A stretch of DNA of 64,000 bases. It comes from Candidatus Methanoplasma termitum. GTDB lineage: Archaea > Thermoplasmatota > Thermoplasmata > Methanomassiliicoccales > Methanomethylophilaceae. The stretch covers positions 186,001 through 250,000 of the forward strand of contig NZ_CP010070.1 of assembly GCF_000800805.1 (NCBI RefSeq), in the 5' to 3' direction. Positions 51,224 through 58,759 of this stretch are shown piece after piece (position 1 is the first letter of the stretch; every line of letters begins with the position of its first letter). Below the pieces are notes generated by a model. That model searched no databases. It worked only from the letters and a program-made list of their open reading frames with translations, and was not told where the DNA came from. A program made the translations under genes and the position numbers.

Positions 51224-52333
51224 ATGAAGTACGGAAGAAAGGTCTTGACAGGGATCCCAAAGACCGTCCACGGCGGACAGGCTTGGAAAATGAAAGGCAT
51301 AGAAGATTACAGCCACAATCTGAATCCCTTCGGACCTCCGGAGTTCCTTCATGAAATAGTCTCGACCGCCATGGAGGATGTCGGCCACTACCCCGATGAC
51401 AACTGTACGGAGCTCAAAGCAACTCTTTCGAAGATTTTCTCTCTTAAAGAAGAGAACATCGCCATCGGTTCCGGCTCTTCGGAGATAATAAGGAATTTCC
51501 CCAACGCTTTCATAGAGAGCGGCGAGAAAGCGGTCATCAACAGACCTTCTTTCGCCGAATACTCCCAGCAGTGCAGACTGGTCGGAGCGAAGATAGAGTA
51601 CAACGAGCTGTCTGAGGAAGGCGACTTCAGGATCGATCCGAAAGGTCTTTCTTCCGCTTTGAAAAAGGACGTCAAAGCGTTATACATCTGCAACCCCAAC
51701 AATCCCACCGGCAGGATAGAACACCGGAGCAAGATACTCGAAATCGTGAAAGAGTGTCAGGATAAGGGAATATTGGTATTCTTGGACGAGACCCTTTTGG
51801 AACTTGTTCCAAACCACGAAGAGATATCATGTGCCGGATTCGTAAAGAAATATGACAATCTGGTAATCGCCGGATCCCTGACAAAATCCTTTGCGATACC
51901 CGGCATAAGGATAGGATACGGTATGGCCTCGCAGCATCTCATCGAGGAGATGGACAAAGTGAGGATGACATGGAACGTCGGGCAGATAGAGCAGAATGTT
52001 GCCAGGATACTGATGTCTGAGCATATGGATTATGTTCACAAAGCGGCCGCCGTCATGGCAAAGGAGTCAAAGACGATGCATTCTCAACTGAAGGCGTTGG
52101 GGTTCCCGATAGGGAACGTGACCGATTCCTTCTTCTATTTCTGCTCTTTGAAAGAGATAGGCATCAAGTGCGCCGAATTCCAAAAACTCATGTTAAAAGA
52201 GAAGATAATGGTCAGGGACTGTTCGTCCTTCGGCGAAAGATTCGATTCATTCGTCAGATTCAGCGTGAAGGACAGGGAGAGGAACGAAATGTTCGTTAAA
52301 GCGGTCGAGAGAACAATGGAACGGCTGGGGTGA
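51224..52333 (+). CDS. cobD: L-threonine-O-3-phosphate decarboxylase (CobD-type aminotransferase fold)
   Basis: A fold-type I PLP enzyme related to HisC. SHNLNPFGPPEFL near residue 30 is typical for CobD (N-P-x-G-P-P). NPNNPTGRIEH near 146-156, DETLLELVP near 179 and the PLP lysine in GSLTKSFAIPGIRIGY (near 207-222) are present. It makes (R)-1-aminopropan-2-ol phosphate for the nucleotide loop. HisC is the alternative, but the adjacent cbiB and other cobamide genes decide for CobD. 369 residues. Confidence 0.9.
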   Translation: MKYGRKVLTGIPKTVHGGQAWKMKGIEDYSHNLNPFGPPEFLHEIVSTAMEDVGHYPDDNCTELKATLSKIFSLKEENIAIGSGSSEIIRNFPNAFIESGEKAVINRPSFAEYSQQCRLVGAKIEYNELSEEGDFRIDPKGLSSALKKDVKALYICNPNNPTGRIEHRSKILEIVKECQDKGILVFLDETLLELVPNHEEISCAGFVKKYDNLVIAGSLTKSFAIPGIRIGYGMASQHLIEEMDKVRMTWNVGQIEQNVARILMSEHMDYVHKAAAVMAKESKTMHSQLKALGFPIGNVTDSFFYFCSLKEIGIKCAEFQKLMLKEKIMVRDCSSFGERFDSFVRFSVKDRERNEMFVKAVERTMERLG

Positions 52334-52337
52334 TAAA

Positions 52338-53375
52338 GTGGAGCTTTGGATCGACGCAATCCTGATCGTTATCGTCGCGCTGCTCATAGACAGGTTCATC
52401 GGCGAACTACCCAACAAATATCACCTTCTGAGGTGGATAGGCAACATCGTAGGTTTCCTCGATAAAAAAATAGAGAACAGATCGTCAAAGAAGACAAAAG
52501 TCTTGGGATTCTTATCTTACATGTTCGTTCTCTTGGTGTTCTGGTTCCTGATGATGCTGATATGCAGCCTTATACGCAACGGCCTTGACGGGTATCACTG
52601 GGACATCGCAGGCATGTCCGTGACGCTCGGCGAGATAATATGGATAATCGTGACCGCATTCATGTTCAAGCTCACCTACGCGATATTCTCCTTCCGCCAC
52701 CACTGCAATCCGATACAGGATGATCTGAGGAACGGCAATGTTGCGGAAGCAAGAAAAAAGGTGCAAATGATAGTCAGCAGAGATACGAGCAGCCTCGACG
52801 AGGAGCACATAACCTCGGCATGCTGCGAGACGATATCCGAGAATCTGGTGGACAGCGTGGTCTCCCCGACATTCTATTTCGGATGGCTGGGTATGACAGG
52901 TGCGATAATGTTCAGGTGTGCCAATCTTATGGATGCTATGTGGGGATACCTTAACGAAAAATATGGGAATCTGGGATTCTTCGTTGCAAAATTCGACGAT
53001 GTGCTGGGATTCGTAACATCAAGGATATCGCCGGTCTTTGTTGCATTGACTGCGTGGATCTTCGGTTATGAACATAAAGGGGTGATCGCCGCGGCGAAAG
53101 AGGAGCACAGAAAGACCCCCAGTCCGAACAGCGGATGGCCTATGACAGCCGTTGCGAGGGCGATGAGGATAAGGATGGAGAAGATAGGCGTATACGTCAT
53201 GGGAAAGGGCGAGATGCCCTCCATCGATGATGTGACAAGGTGTTACAAATTGGTAGAGCGAACATCGTTGATATTCGTAATTCTGATAACACTGCCGCTC
53301 TTCATTTTTATCGGAATTCATATACAAGTGTTCATCGAGGATAGGATATTCGACCTCCTGGGGATGATAATGTGA
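52338..53375 (+). CDS. cbiB: Adenosylcobinamide-phosphate synthase CbiB
   Basis: A polytopic membrane enzyme that attaches aminopropanol (phosphate) to adenosylcobyric acid. ALLIDRFIGELPNKYHLLRWIG near the N-terminus (as LIDRFIGELP, HLLRWIG), CCETISENLVDSVVSPTFYF near residue 156 and PSPNSGWPMTAVARAM near 259 are family motifs. About five membrane segments. Starts with GTG 52338 four bases after cobD, stop overlapping the next GTG. 345 residues. Confidence 0.95.
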   Translation: MELWIDAILIVIVALLIDRFIGELPNKYHLLRWIGNIVGFLDKKIENRSSKKTKVLGFLSYMFVLLVFWFLMMLICSLIRNGLDGYHWDIAGMSVTLGEIIWIIVTAFMFKLTYAIFSFRHHCNPIQDDLRNGNVAEARKKVQMIVSRDTSSLDEEHITSACCETISENLVDSVVSPTFYFGWLGMTGAIMFRCANLMDAMWGYLNEKYGNLGFFVAKFDDVLGFVTSRISPVFVALTAWIFGYEHKGVIAAAKEEHRKTPSPNSGWPMTAVARAMRIRMEKIGVYVMGKGEMPSIDDVTRCYKLVERTSLIFVILITLPLFIFIGIHIQVFIEDRIFDLLGMIM

Positions 53376-54523
53376 GATATATCAGGGACATCAAGATAAT
53401 GGAGGACGGGGAGATGGCAACAGCGGTCATCTATCTCAGCGAAAAGATGGAGGTCCTCAGCAGTGCGATGAAGAACGGCGGGCACACGATATCCGATGTA
53501 CTTTTCATAATGCAGGTCCCCCACGACTGCAGCATGGAGGACCCATACTGCGACATGGAGAGAACAATGGAAAAGCATAGGATCCCCGGGCACGCGGTAG
53601 GATTCATGACCGCGGCCGAAGTAAAGTACGTTTTCTCGACGGTGGAAACAGACTATGAGGGGATGAACACCATCGCCGCCGTAACAGCGGGGCTCAGCAA
53701 CCATGTTGTCGCAGGGGAACTGTTGGAGAATTGGGAAGAGAGGCACAAGATCTCCATGGAAAGGTATAGGATGCTCGTCGGAGGGACGATAAACATAATC
53801 GGAGTATCTTCGGTACCGCTGACAGATGCAGCTAAGGTCAACATAATGATGCCGATCATCGAAGCGAAGTCCGCCGCTTTGAGCATACTCGGGTACAGGG
53901 AGACCGGGACCACCTCAGATGCATTGGCTATAGTTTCCCCAATAGGGGAGGACAGAACAGATTATTCGGGAACAGGAACGGCGCTGGGTATATCGATGGC
54001 GAGATCGGTCAAAGCGGCGGTCATAAGCAACCTCGTAAAAAGAGGGGACCTTCCTAACATGGGAACGATCATTGATGTTCTGAAAGGGAAAGGGATAACG
54101 GAAAAGGATATGTGGGATGCCGCCTTCGAACTGTACCTTCCCGCACCCGAGTGGGACACCAATGACATAAAAAGAAGGTTCGAGACCAAGCTCAGGGTCC
54201 TGTCCGATGATATCAACATCTCCTCATTGGTGCAAGGCGCCGTCGCTTTGGAGGAGATAGGGAACAAGGACTGCATCTGTGCGATGCCCAGAGGGATGTT
54301 CGCAAAGGACCCCATCCACCTGATCGCAGATGAGATAATAGGGATGCAGATAGCGCAGTATATTGCCGGCACAAGAGGGATATTCGAGTTTCACAGGTTC
54401 GACAGACACAAGCCCGGGATAATCTCTAAGTTGGGTCCGTTCATGGACGATATGCTGTGCGGACTCATCGGAGGGGTGATGTCATCGATATATACTGACC
54501 TCTTTGACGAACAGCTCCGATAA
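53372..54523 (+). CDS. CbiZ-CobZ fusion: adenosylcobinamide amidohydrolase plus alpha-ribazole-phosphate phosphatase-like domain
   Basis: 383 residues from GTG 53372 (GTGA overlap with cbiB). Residues 1-215 are CbiZ: AAVTAGLSNHVVAGE near 108, GTINIIGVSSVPLTDAAKVN near 137-156, IEAKSAALSILGY and TGTTSDALAIVSP. Residues about 270-383 match the PgpA/CobZ fold: HLIADEIIGMQIAQYIAG, FHRFDRHKPGII, GPFMDDMLCGLIGG. CbiZ cuts the amide bond of imported (adenosyl)cobamides so they can be rebuilt; CobZ removes the phosphate at the end of nucleotide-loop assembly. The fusion puts first and last remodelling steps in one chain. It could be just PgpA-like, but the context favours CobZ. Confidence 0.87.
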   Translation: MRYIRDIKIMEDGEMATAVIYLSEKMEVLSSAMKNGGHTISDVLFIMQVPHDCSMEDPYCDMERTMEKHRIPGHAVGFMTAAEVKYVFSTVETDYEGMNTIAAVTAGLSNHVVAGELLENWEERHKISMERYRMLVGGTINIIGVSSVPLTDAAKVNIMMPIIEAKSAALSILGYRETGTTSDALAIVSPIGEDRTDYSGTGTALGISMARSVKAAVISNLVKRGDLPNMGTIIDVLKGKGITEKDMWDAAFELYLPAPEWDTNDIKRRFETKLRVLSDDINISSLVQGAVALEEIGNKDCICAMPRGMFAKDPIHLIADEIIGMQIAQYIAGTRGIFEFHRFDRHKPGIISKLGPFMDDMLCGLIGGVMSSIYTDLFDEQLR

Positions 54524-54527
54524 GAGG

Positions 54528-54538
54528 TATTATATTTT
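54528..54538 (+). promoter_or_regulatory. TATA box of cobS-cobY
   Basis: TATTATATTTT is centred about 32 bases before the cobS ATG, so cobS-cobY can be transcribed separately with almost no leader. Confidence 0.4.
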
Positions 54539-54564
54539 CTATTGCTGGTACAAGCGCTGGTAAT

Positions 54565-56004
54565 ATGCCAAACGAAACTAATGACCGAGTCGGAAAAGAG
54601 GAGGCTCTGAACAGATCCTCCGATCGACAGAAGGATGGGAGTGTTTCGACGGGTGCAGATGCGAATAACAAATCGAATGCAGGAGCAGCTACACCGCCTG
54701 AGGACGAATCGATAGATTCGAACAGGTCGGAACAAAGGCCCATTAGGAAAATGAGCGCAGCGGATTTCAAGGTCAAATCAGAACCAAAACCCGAACCGAG
54801 ACCGGAACCGAGACCGGAGGTCAAGGAGCCGGTACAACCACCAGCACCACACAAAGAGACGAAACCGGTACAGCCAAGCTCGGGGATCCCCTCGTCAAGA
54901 CCGGCTGGAACGGCTCAGGAGAAGCCAGTTCAGAAGCCAGTCGAAGCGACACCAATGAAGGAGCATCCAAAGGCCGCACCGGCACCGGAGCCGGCGCCTG
55001 TGTACCGCGAACCGGTTTATGAACAACCCAAATACGAGTACAGTGAGCCTGCTAAAGAGCCCAAGTACGAGCGCAGCGAACCGGTCAAAGAGTCCAAGCG
55101 CAAGGAAGAAGAACCGCCGGCGTCCGAGCCGAAAGGCACAAGTCCAGGCGGAATATTGGGTGCATTGAAAGCGGCGTTCTCCTTCTTCACGATCCTTCCT
55201 ATAAAGGCAAGCGGAGAAGAGATCAATGCGATGACCAAAAACATGTATGTTATCCCGATCGTGGGAGCATTCATAGGTATGATCGCATCGATAATGGGAA
55301 TAATCTTTGCCAGAGTAGATGCCGGAGCAATGGCGGGGATCGCAATTTTGGCTACTTCATACATTATCTCCAAGTTCCTCCATTTGGACGGACTCGCCGA
55401 CTTCGGCGATGGGATGATATGCAGCGGCGACAGGGAAAGGAGCATCAAGGCCCTGAAAGACACGGGAATAGGCGCAGGCGGTCTCGGGATCGTACTGATA
55501 GTCATCCTGGCGATATATGCAGGGATCAGCGGGGTCGCAGTGGTCTTCACGACGTGGATCCCCGGATTCTTCCTGTTCGCAATGGCGATAGTCATAATGG
55601 AAGCGTTCGCAAAGAATACGATGGTGGTCGCAGCGGCGTTCGGAGAACCCGGGAACGGCATGGCCTCGGAACAGGTAAGGAACACAAATACCCAGACGAT
55701 GCTGTTCGCAACACTCATAGCGGTCTGTTCGGCTTTCGTAGGATATCTGTTGATGGCCGTCATAACCGGTGGCTTCTGGGCCAGCTTCCAGGGAATATGG
55801 TCTGCAAGAGTGATGATCACGGCTCTGCTTATGATCGTCGGAGGCGTGGTATCTTCGTTCGTCATCGGATGGCTTATAGCTTATCTATCGAACAGGAAGT
55901 TCGGCTTCCTGAACGGGGACGGACTTGGCGCTGCCAACGAAATATCGAAGGTCATGTTCCTCTTCATCGCATTGATGGTCTTGGGATTCTACACGCTACA
56001 CTGA
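54565..56004 (+). CDS. cobS: Adenosylcobinamide-GDP ribazoletransferase CobS with long disordered N-terminus
   Basis: 479 residues. Residues 1 to about 190 are hydrophilic low-complexity sequence rich in Pro, Glu and Lys, with repeats such as KPEPRPEPRPE and near-repeats KYEYSEPAKEP / KYERSEPVKES. The CobS domain fills 195-479: AFSFFTILPIKA, HLDGLADFGDG starting at His273 (active-site motif), DTGIGAGGLGIV and about seven membrane helices. It joins alpha-ribazole (phosphate) to AdoCbi-GDP. The usual CobS is about 250 residues, so the extension is an unusual addition; the frame is continuous and codon use is similar. Confidence 0.92.
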   Translation: MPNETNDRVGKEEALNRSSDRQKDGSVSTGADANNKSNAGAATPPEDESIDSNRSEQRPIRKMSAADFKVKSEPKPEPRPEPRPEVKEPVQPPAPHKETKPVQPSSGIPSSRPAGTAQEKPVQKPVEATPMKEHPKAAPAPEPAPVYREPVYEQPKYEYSEPAKEPKYERSEPVKESKRKEEEPPASEPKGTSPGGILGALKAAFSFFTILPIKASGEEINAMTKNMYVIPIVGAFIGMIASIMGIIFARVDAGAMAGIAILATSYIISKFLHLDGLADFGDGMICSGDRERSIKALKDTGIGAGGLGIVLIVILAIYAGISGVAVVFTTWIPGFFLFAMAIVIMEAFAKNTMVVAAAFGEPGNGMASEQVRNTNTQTMLFATLIAVCSAFVGYLLMAVITGGFWASFQGIWSARVMITALLMIVGGVVSSFVIGWLIAYLSNRKFGFLNGDGLGAANEISKVMFLFIALMVLGFYTLH

Positions 56005-56018
56005 ATGTCTGAGGCCGA

Positions 56019-56642
56019 ATGCAAGCACTGATCAATGCGGGAGGGAAAGGCACCCGGATGGGAGCATGCGGCACAGAGAAACCCATGCAGACCATCGGGG
56101 GCAAACCTGTTATCAAAAGAGTAGTGGATGCGCTGTCCGGTTCCGCGAGCATCGATGAGATCGCGGTATCGGTAAGCGAACACACTCTTGAAACGGAGAA
56201 GTATCTGAAGAGCATCGGCGTGAGGACGATAAGGACATCCGGAGAGAACTTCATGGAGGATCTGCACGAATCCTTCGAGGCCCTCGACGGAGAATTCGTT
56301 CTCACATGCCCTTCGGACCTGCCCTTCATCTCCACTATTGAATTGGATAAATTCATTTCGGAATTCGATCCCGGGAAGATGGAATCGATGATCGCGATCG
56401 TCGACAAAAAAGCTTTTGACAAACTTGATATAAAACCTTCTTACACCAGAGACTACTACGGTTCGGAATGGGTGGTCTCCGGTGTTTCCATTATGGACAG
56501 AGAGAAGACCCTTCGCGGTGTTTATCTTCAGGAATCATTCTATGAGACGGACAGCTTGGATTTCGCCGTAAATGTTAATACCCAGGAAGAGCTGGAACAG
56601 GCGAGGAAGATAATCGATAGGAAGGGATGCACAAAAGCATAA
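56019..56642 (+). CDS. cobY: Adenosylcobinamide-phosphate guanylyltransferase CobY
   Basis: A nucleotidyltransferase-fold protein that makes AdoCbi-GDP in archaea, replacing bacterial CobU. INAGGKGTRMG near residues 5-15, EKPMQTIGGKPVIKR near 20, and TCPSDLPFIS near 95-104 (metal aspartate) are present. 207 residues. It starts 14 bases after cobS and supplies the CobS substrate. Other sugar-nucleotide transferases share the fold; the context fixes the role. Confidence 0.93.
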   Translation: MQALINAGGKGTRMGACGTEKPMQTIGGKPVIKRVVDALSGSASIDEIAVSVSEHTLETEKYLKSIGVRTIRTSGENFMEDLHESFEALDGEFVLTCPSDLPFISTIELDKFISEFDPGKMESMIAIVDKKAFDKLDIKPSYTRDYYGSEWVVSGVSIMDREKTLRGVYLQESFYETDSLDFAVNVNTQEELEQARKIIDRKGCTKA

Positions 56643-56644
56643 CT

Positions 56645-57757
56645 TCAATCGAAGTTCATTATCTTCTTGTATATCTCGTGTACCTTTTCGAGAAGTTCGT
56701 CGCATGTGACCTTGCCCGAGCTTTGTATTATTGCGGCAACAGACGATCCCCCGCAGCCGACGCCTTCTTTGATATATCCCCATTCGTAGGCTTGAAGCCC
56801 CTCATAAGGACTTGAAGAGTAATCCATGTTCACATAGACGATCGGAATGTCCGGCGAGATGGAATCCATTATCTTAGCCATGTTGGAGTTCGGATCCCCC
56901 ATAAGCCATCTCGTCGTACCTTGGAAGATATTTCCGACGATGCTCGGGTCGATCTTCACCGCAGCCGCGATGACCGCGGCCATCTGGGTCCCTCCTCCCA
57001 CTATGACCGGAACATGTTTGGCGGCACCGATGATGATGCCGATATTTGCGGGCATCATCGGGTCTCCGACGCACCCTATAGCTTTAAGTGGATCATTCGC
57101 AAGGTCCCCAATCCCGATGCCTGCGGCCTTGAGTCCTTCCATTACTGTCTTTGTTTTAAGTTCGCGCGGATTGTTCGGAGAACTGCTGCTTACAAGATTC
57201 TCTTTTATGATGCCCATAGCCATGAGGACGGCGAGTGCCGTGGTCGTTCCGCCGGCGCAGCTTTCGCTTATCACAACAAAATCATGCCCATGAGCCAGCA
57301 TCTTGCCGAGGATTACCCCGTTCTCAAATACTTTCTTAACATTCGATACCGCCTTACCGGATGTGACATAATTTCCGTATTCCCCTCCCATCTCAATGCA
57401 CGGGAGGTTCGGTTTTACCTTGCACCCGCCGTTCACGATGAAGAAAGGCATATTCGATATCTCCAATGCGGCCTGTGTAAGTGTCGCCGGGGTCGGTATC
57501 CCTCCGGGATTGATCGGGATCCCCTTCATGCAAACTGTTTTCCCGAGGACCAAGAGCTCCGCATCTGCGGCGGGAGTGAACAAGGTCAGTTCCGGTGTGT
57601 CCCCGGCATCGGATATTCCCGGAATGGTGGAGGTCAGCGTATTTGCGACCGTACATGTGAAGACGCCCTTCTTTCCCCAGATCCTTGAAAGGATATCTTT
57701 AGCGATTTTTTCATTACCGTGTATGCTGAGCGATGGCGGCAGTTTGAAGTTCGACAT
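56645..57757 (-). CDS. cobT: Archaeal CobT-family nicotinate-nucleotide:base phosphoribosyltransferase
   Basis: 370 residues of the archaeal CobT-like family: TSTIPGISDAGDTPELTLF near 42, ESCAGGTTTALAVLMAMG near 165-182, PANIGIIIGAAKHVPVIVGGGTQM (as GAAKHVPVIVGGGTQM) near 242-257. It activates the lower base as alpha-riboside phosphate. The bacterial catalytic Glu region differs, as known for this branch. It faces cobY tail to tail (two-base gap) and is the last gene of mtnP-hypF-phosphomutase-like-cobT. Confidence 0.9.
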   Translation of the reverse strand: MSNFKLPPSLSIHGNEKIAKDILSRIWGKKGVFTCTVANTLTSTIPGISDAGDTPELTLFTPAADAELLVLGKTVCMKGIPINPGGIPTPATLTQAALEISNMPFFIVNGGCKVKPNLPCIEMGGEYGNYVTSGKAVSNVKKVFENGVILGKMLAHGHDFVVISESCAGGTTTALAVLMAMGIIKENLVSSSSPNNPRELKTKTVMEGLKAAGIGIGDLANDPLKAIGCVGDPMMPANIGIIIGAAKHVPVIVGGGTQMAAVIAAAVKIDPSIVGNIFQGTTRWLMGDPNSNMAKIMDSISPDIPIVYVNMDYSSSPYEGLQAYEWGYIKEGVGCGGSSVAAIIQSSGKVTCDELLEKVHEIYKKIMNFD

Positions 57758-57766
57758 GGTTCACCT

Positions 57767-58759
57767 TTATCTCATCAGATTCGGAATGACCTTATCGAGA
57801 GGTATCAGCTCTCCGTCGGACATATCCGTCTCAATATTTGTCCAGAAAGGCACATCCATAATTATGTGTTCGCCCGTGACGCACGATGTTCCGTGATCGA
57901 CGAAGTAAACGATGCGTTCGGCATCATGGAAATATTCCTTCATCAGGCGGTCCGTCCTTTCCAGTATCTCGATCTTTTTGTATGCGTCCTTTTGGTGGCT
58001 GTACTCATCCACTTCATCTATGTGAAGGAACACATTTCCTTTTCTCAGGGCCTTTTTCGCTACCGGGAACCTGTCCTCGACCGCATCGATAAGATGGATC
58101 TTGTGGCCCAAAGAAGCCGCGACCCCGAGTGCGGTGGGGCTGTCCGATATCGCCGTCATGTTCTTTATGCAGTCGAACGGAGGGTATTGTTTGGTATATT
58201 TTCCGCATCCCCAGGGATAATCGGTGATCCCATGCATATCATCCGCCACTTTCATTATGAATTTCCCAAGATCTCCCGGAATCTCTTTGAACGGTGCATC
58301 GACCGGCGGCGCGGGAAGATCGGGGATATCATCACATTCCATTGTGAGGACGGCCCTCCCGTTAAGGAAGAATTTGATCTGGGGGTTGTATTTCTGCAGA
58401 ATGCACAGATTATTGTTCATTATTCTCATCAGTTCATCACAGAACAGGTGCGCATGATATGACCAATGGATCATTCCGTCCTTCAGTTCGGCGGGGCTGA
58501 GCCGGTATGCCGTTCTTTTCTCCGAGATGTCCAGTCCCAAAGCGATGGCTTCCAGCACCGCTCTCGGCAGCTCGGGAGGATGTCCGGTGAAGAATTCGTT
58601 CAAGAACAGCTGAGTGTAGCCTCTTCCGGTGGTCATGAACTTATGCTTCGCTTTCCGATACATGAAAGGCATTTTTGCGACCTCATACGGTTTCTTCCCG
58701 CCGAGGAGGGGATTGGGATCGTCTTCCATCCCGTCAAGAAGTACGAATAGTGTGTTCAT
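57767..58759 (-). CDS. Alkaline-phosphatase superfamily protein related to archaeal phosphoglycerate mutase (ApgM)
   Basis: 330 residues; archaeal ApgM has about 400. The N-terminus MNTLFVLLDGMEDDPNPLLGG matches in LLDGMEDDPNP and GGKKPYEVAKMP. The catalytic segment that normally reads PGSDVANLSLLGY is changed: TGRGYTQLFLNEFFTG, with Thr49 where the nucleophilic Ser is expected. Metal-site blocks near the end (HIDEVDEYSHQKD, YFVDHGTS) remain. It may be a phosphatase or transferase rather than a mutase. It lies between hypF (ATGA overlap) and cobT (nine-base gap), so a cofactor-related role is possible. Confidence 0.72.
   Translation of the reverse strand: MNTLFVLLDGMEDDPNPLLGGKKPYEVAKMPFMYRKAKHKFMTTGRGYTQLFLNEFFTGHPPELPRAVLEAIALGLDISEKRTAYRLSPAELKDGMIHWSYHAHLFCDELMRIMNNNLCILQKYNPQIKFFLNGRAVLTMECDDIPDLPAPPVDAPFKEIPGDLGKFIMKVADDMHGITDYPWGCGKYTKQYPPFDCIKNMTAISDSPTALGVAASLGHKIHLIDAVEDRFPVAKKALRKGNVFLHIDEVDEYSHQKDAYKKIEILERTDRLMKEYFHDAERIVYFVDHGTSCVTGEHIIMDVPFWTNIETDMSDGELIPLDKVIPNLMR

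Noticed and set aside
51224-52333. Histidinol-phosphate aminotransferase (HisC)
   Set aside because: Same fold, but the N-P-x-G-P-P start and the cobamide neighbours fit CobD better.
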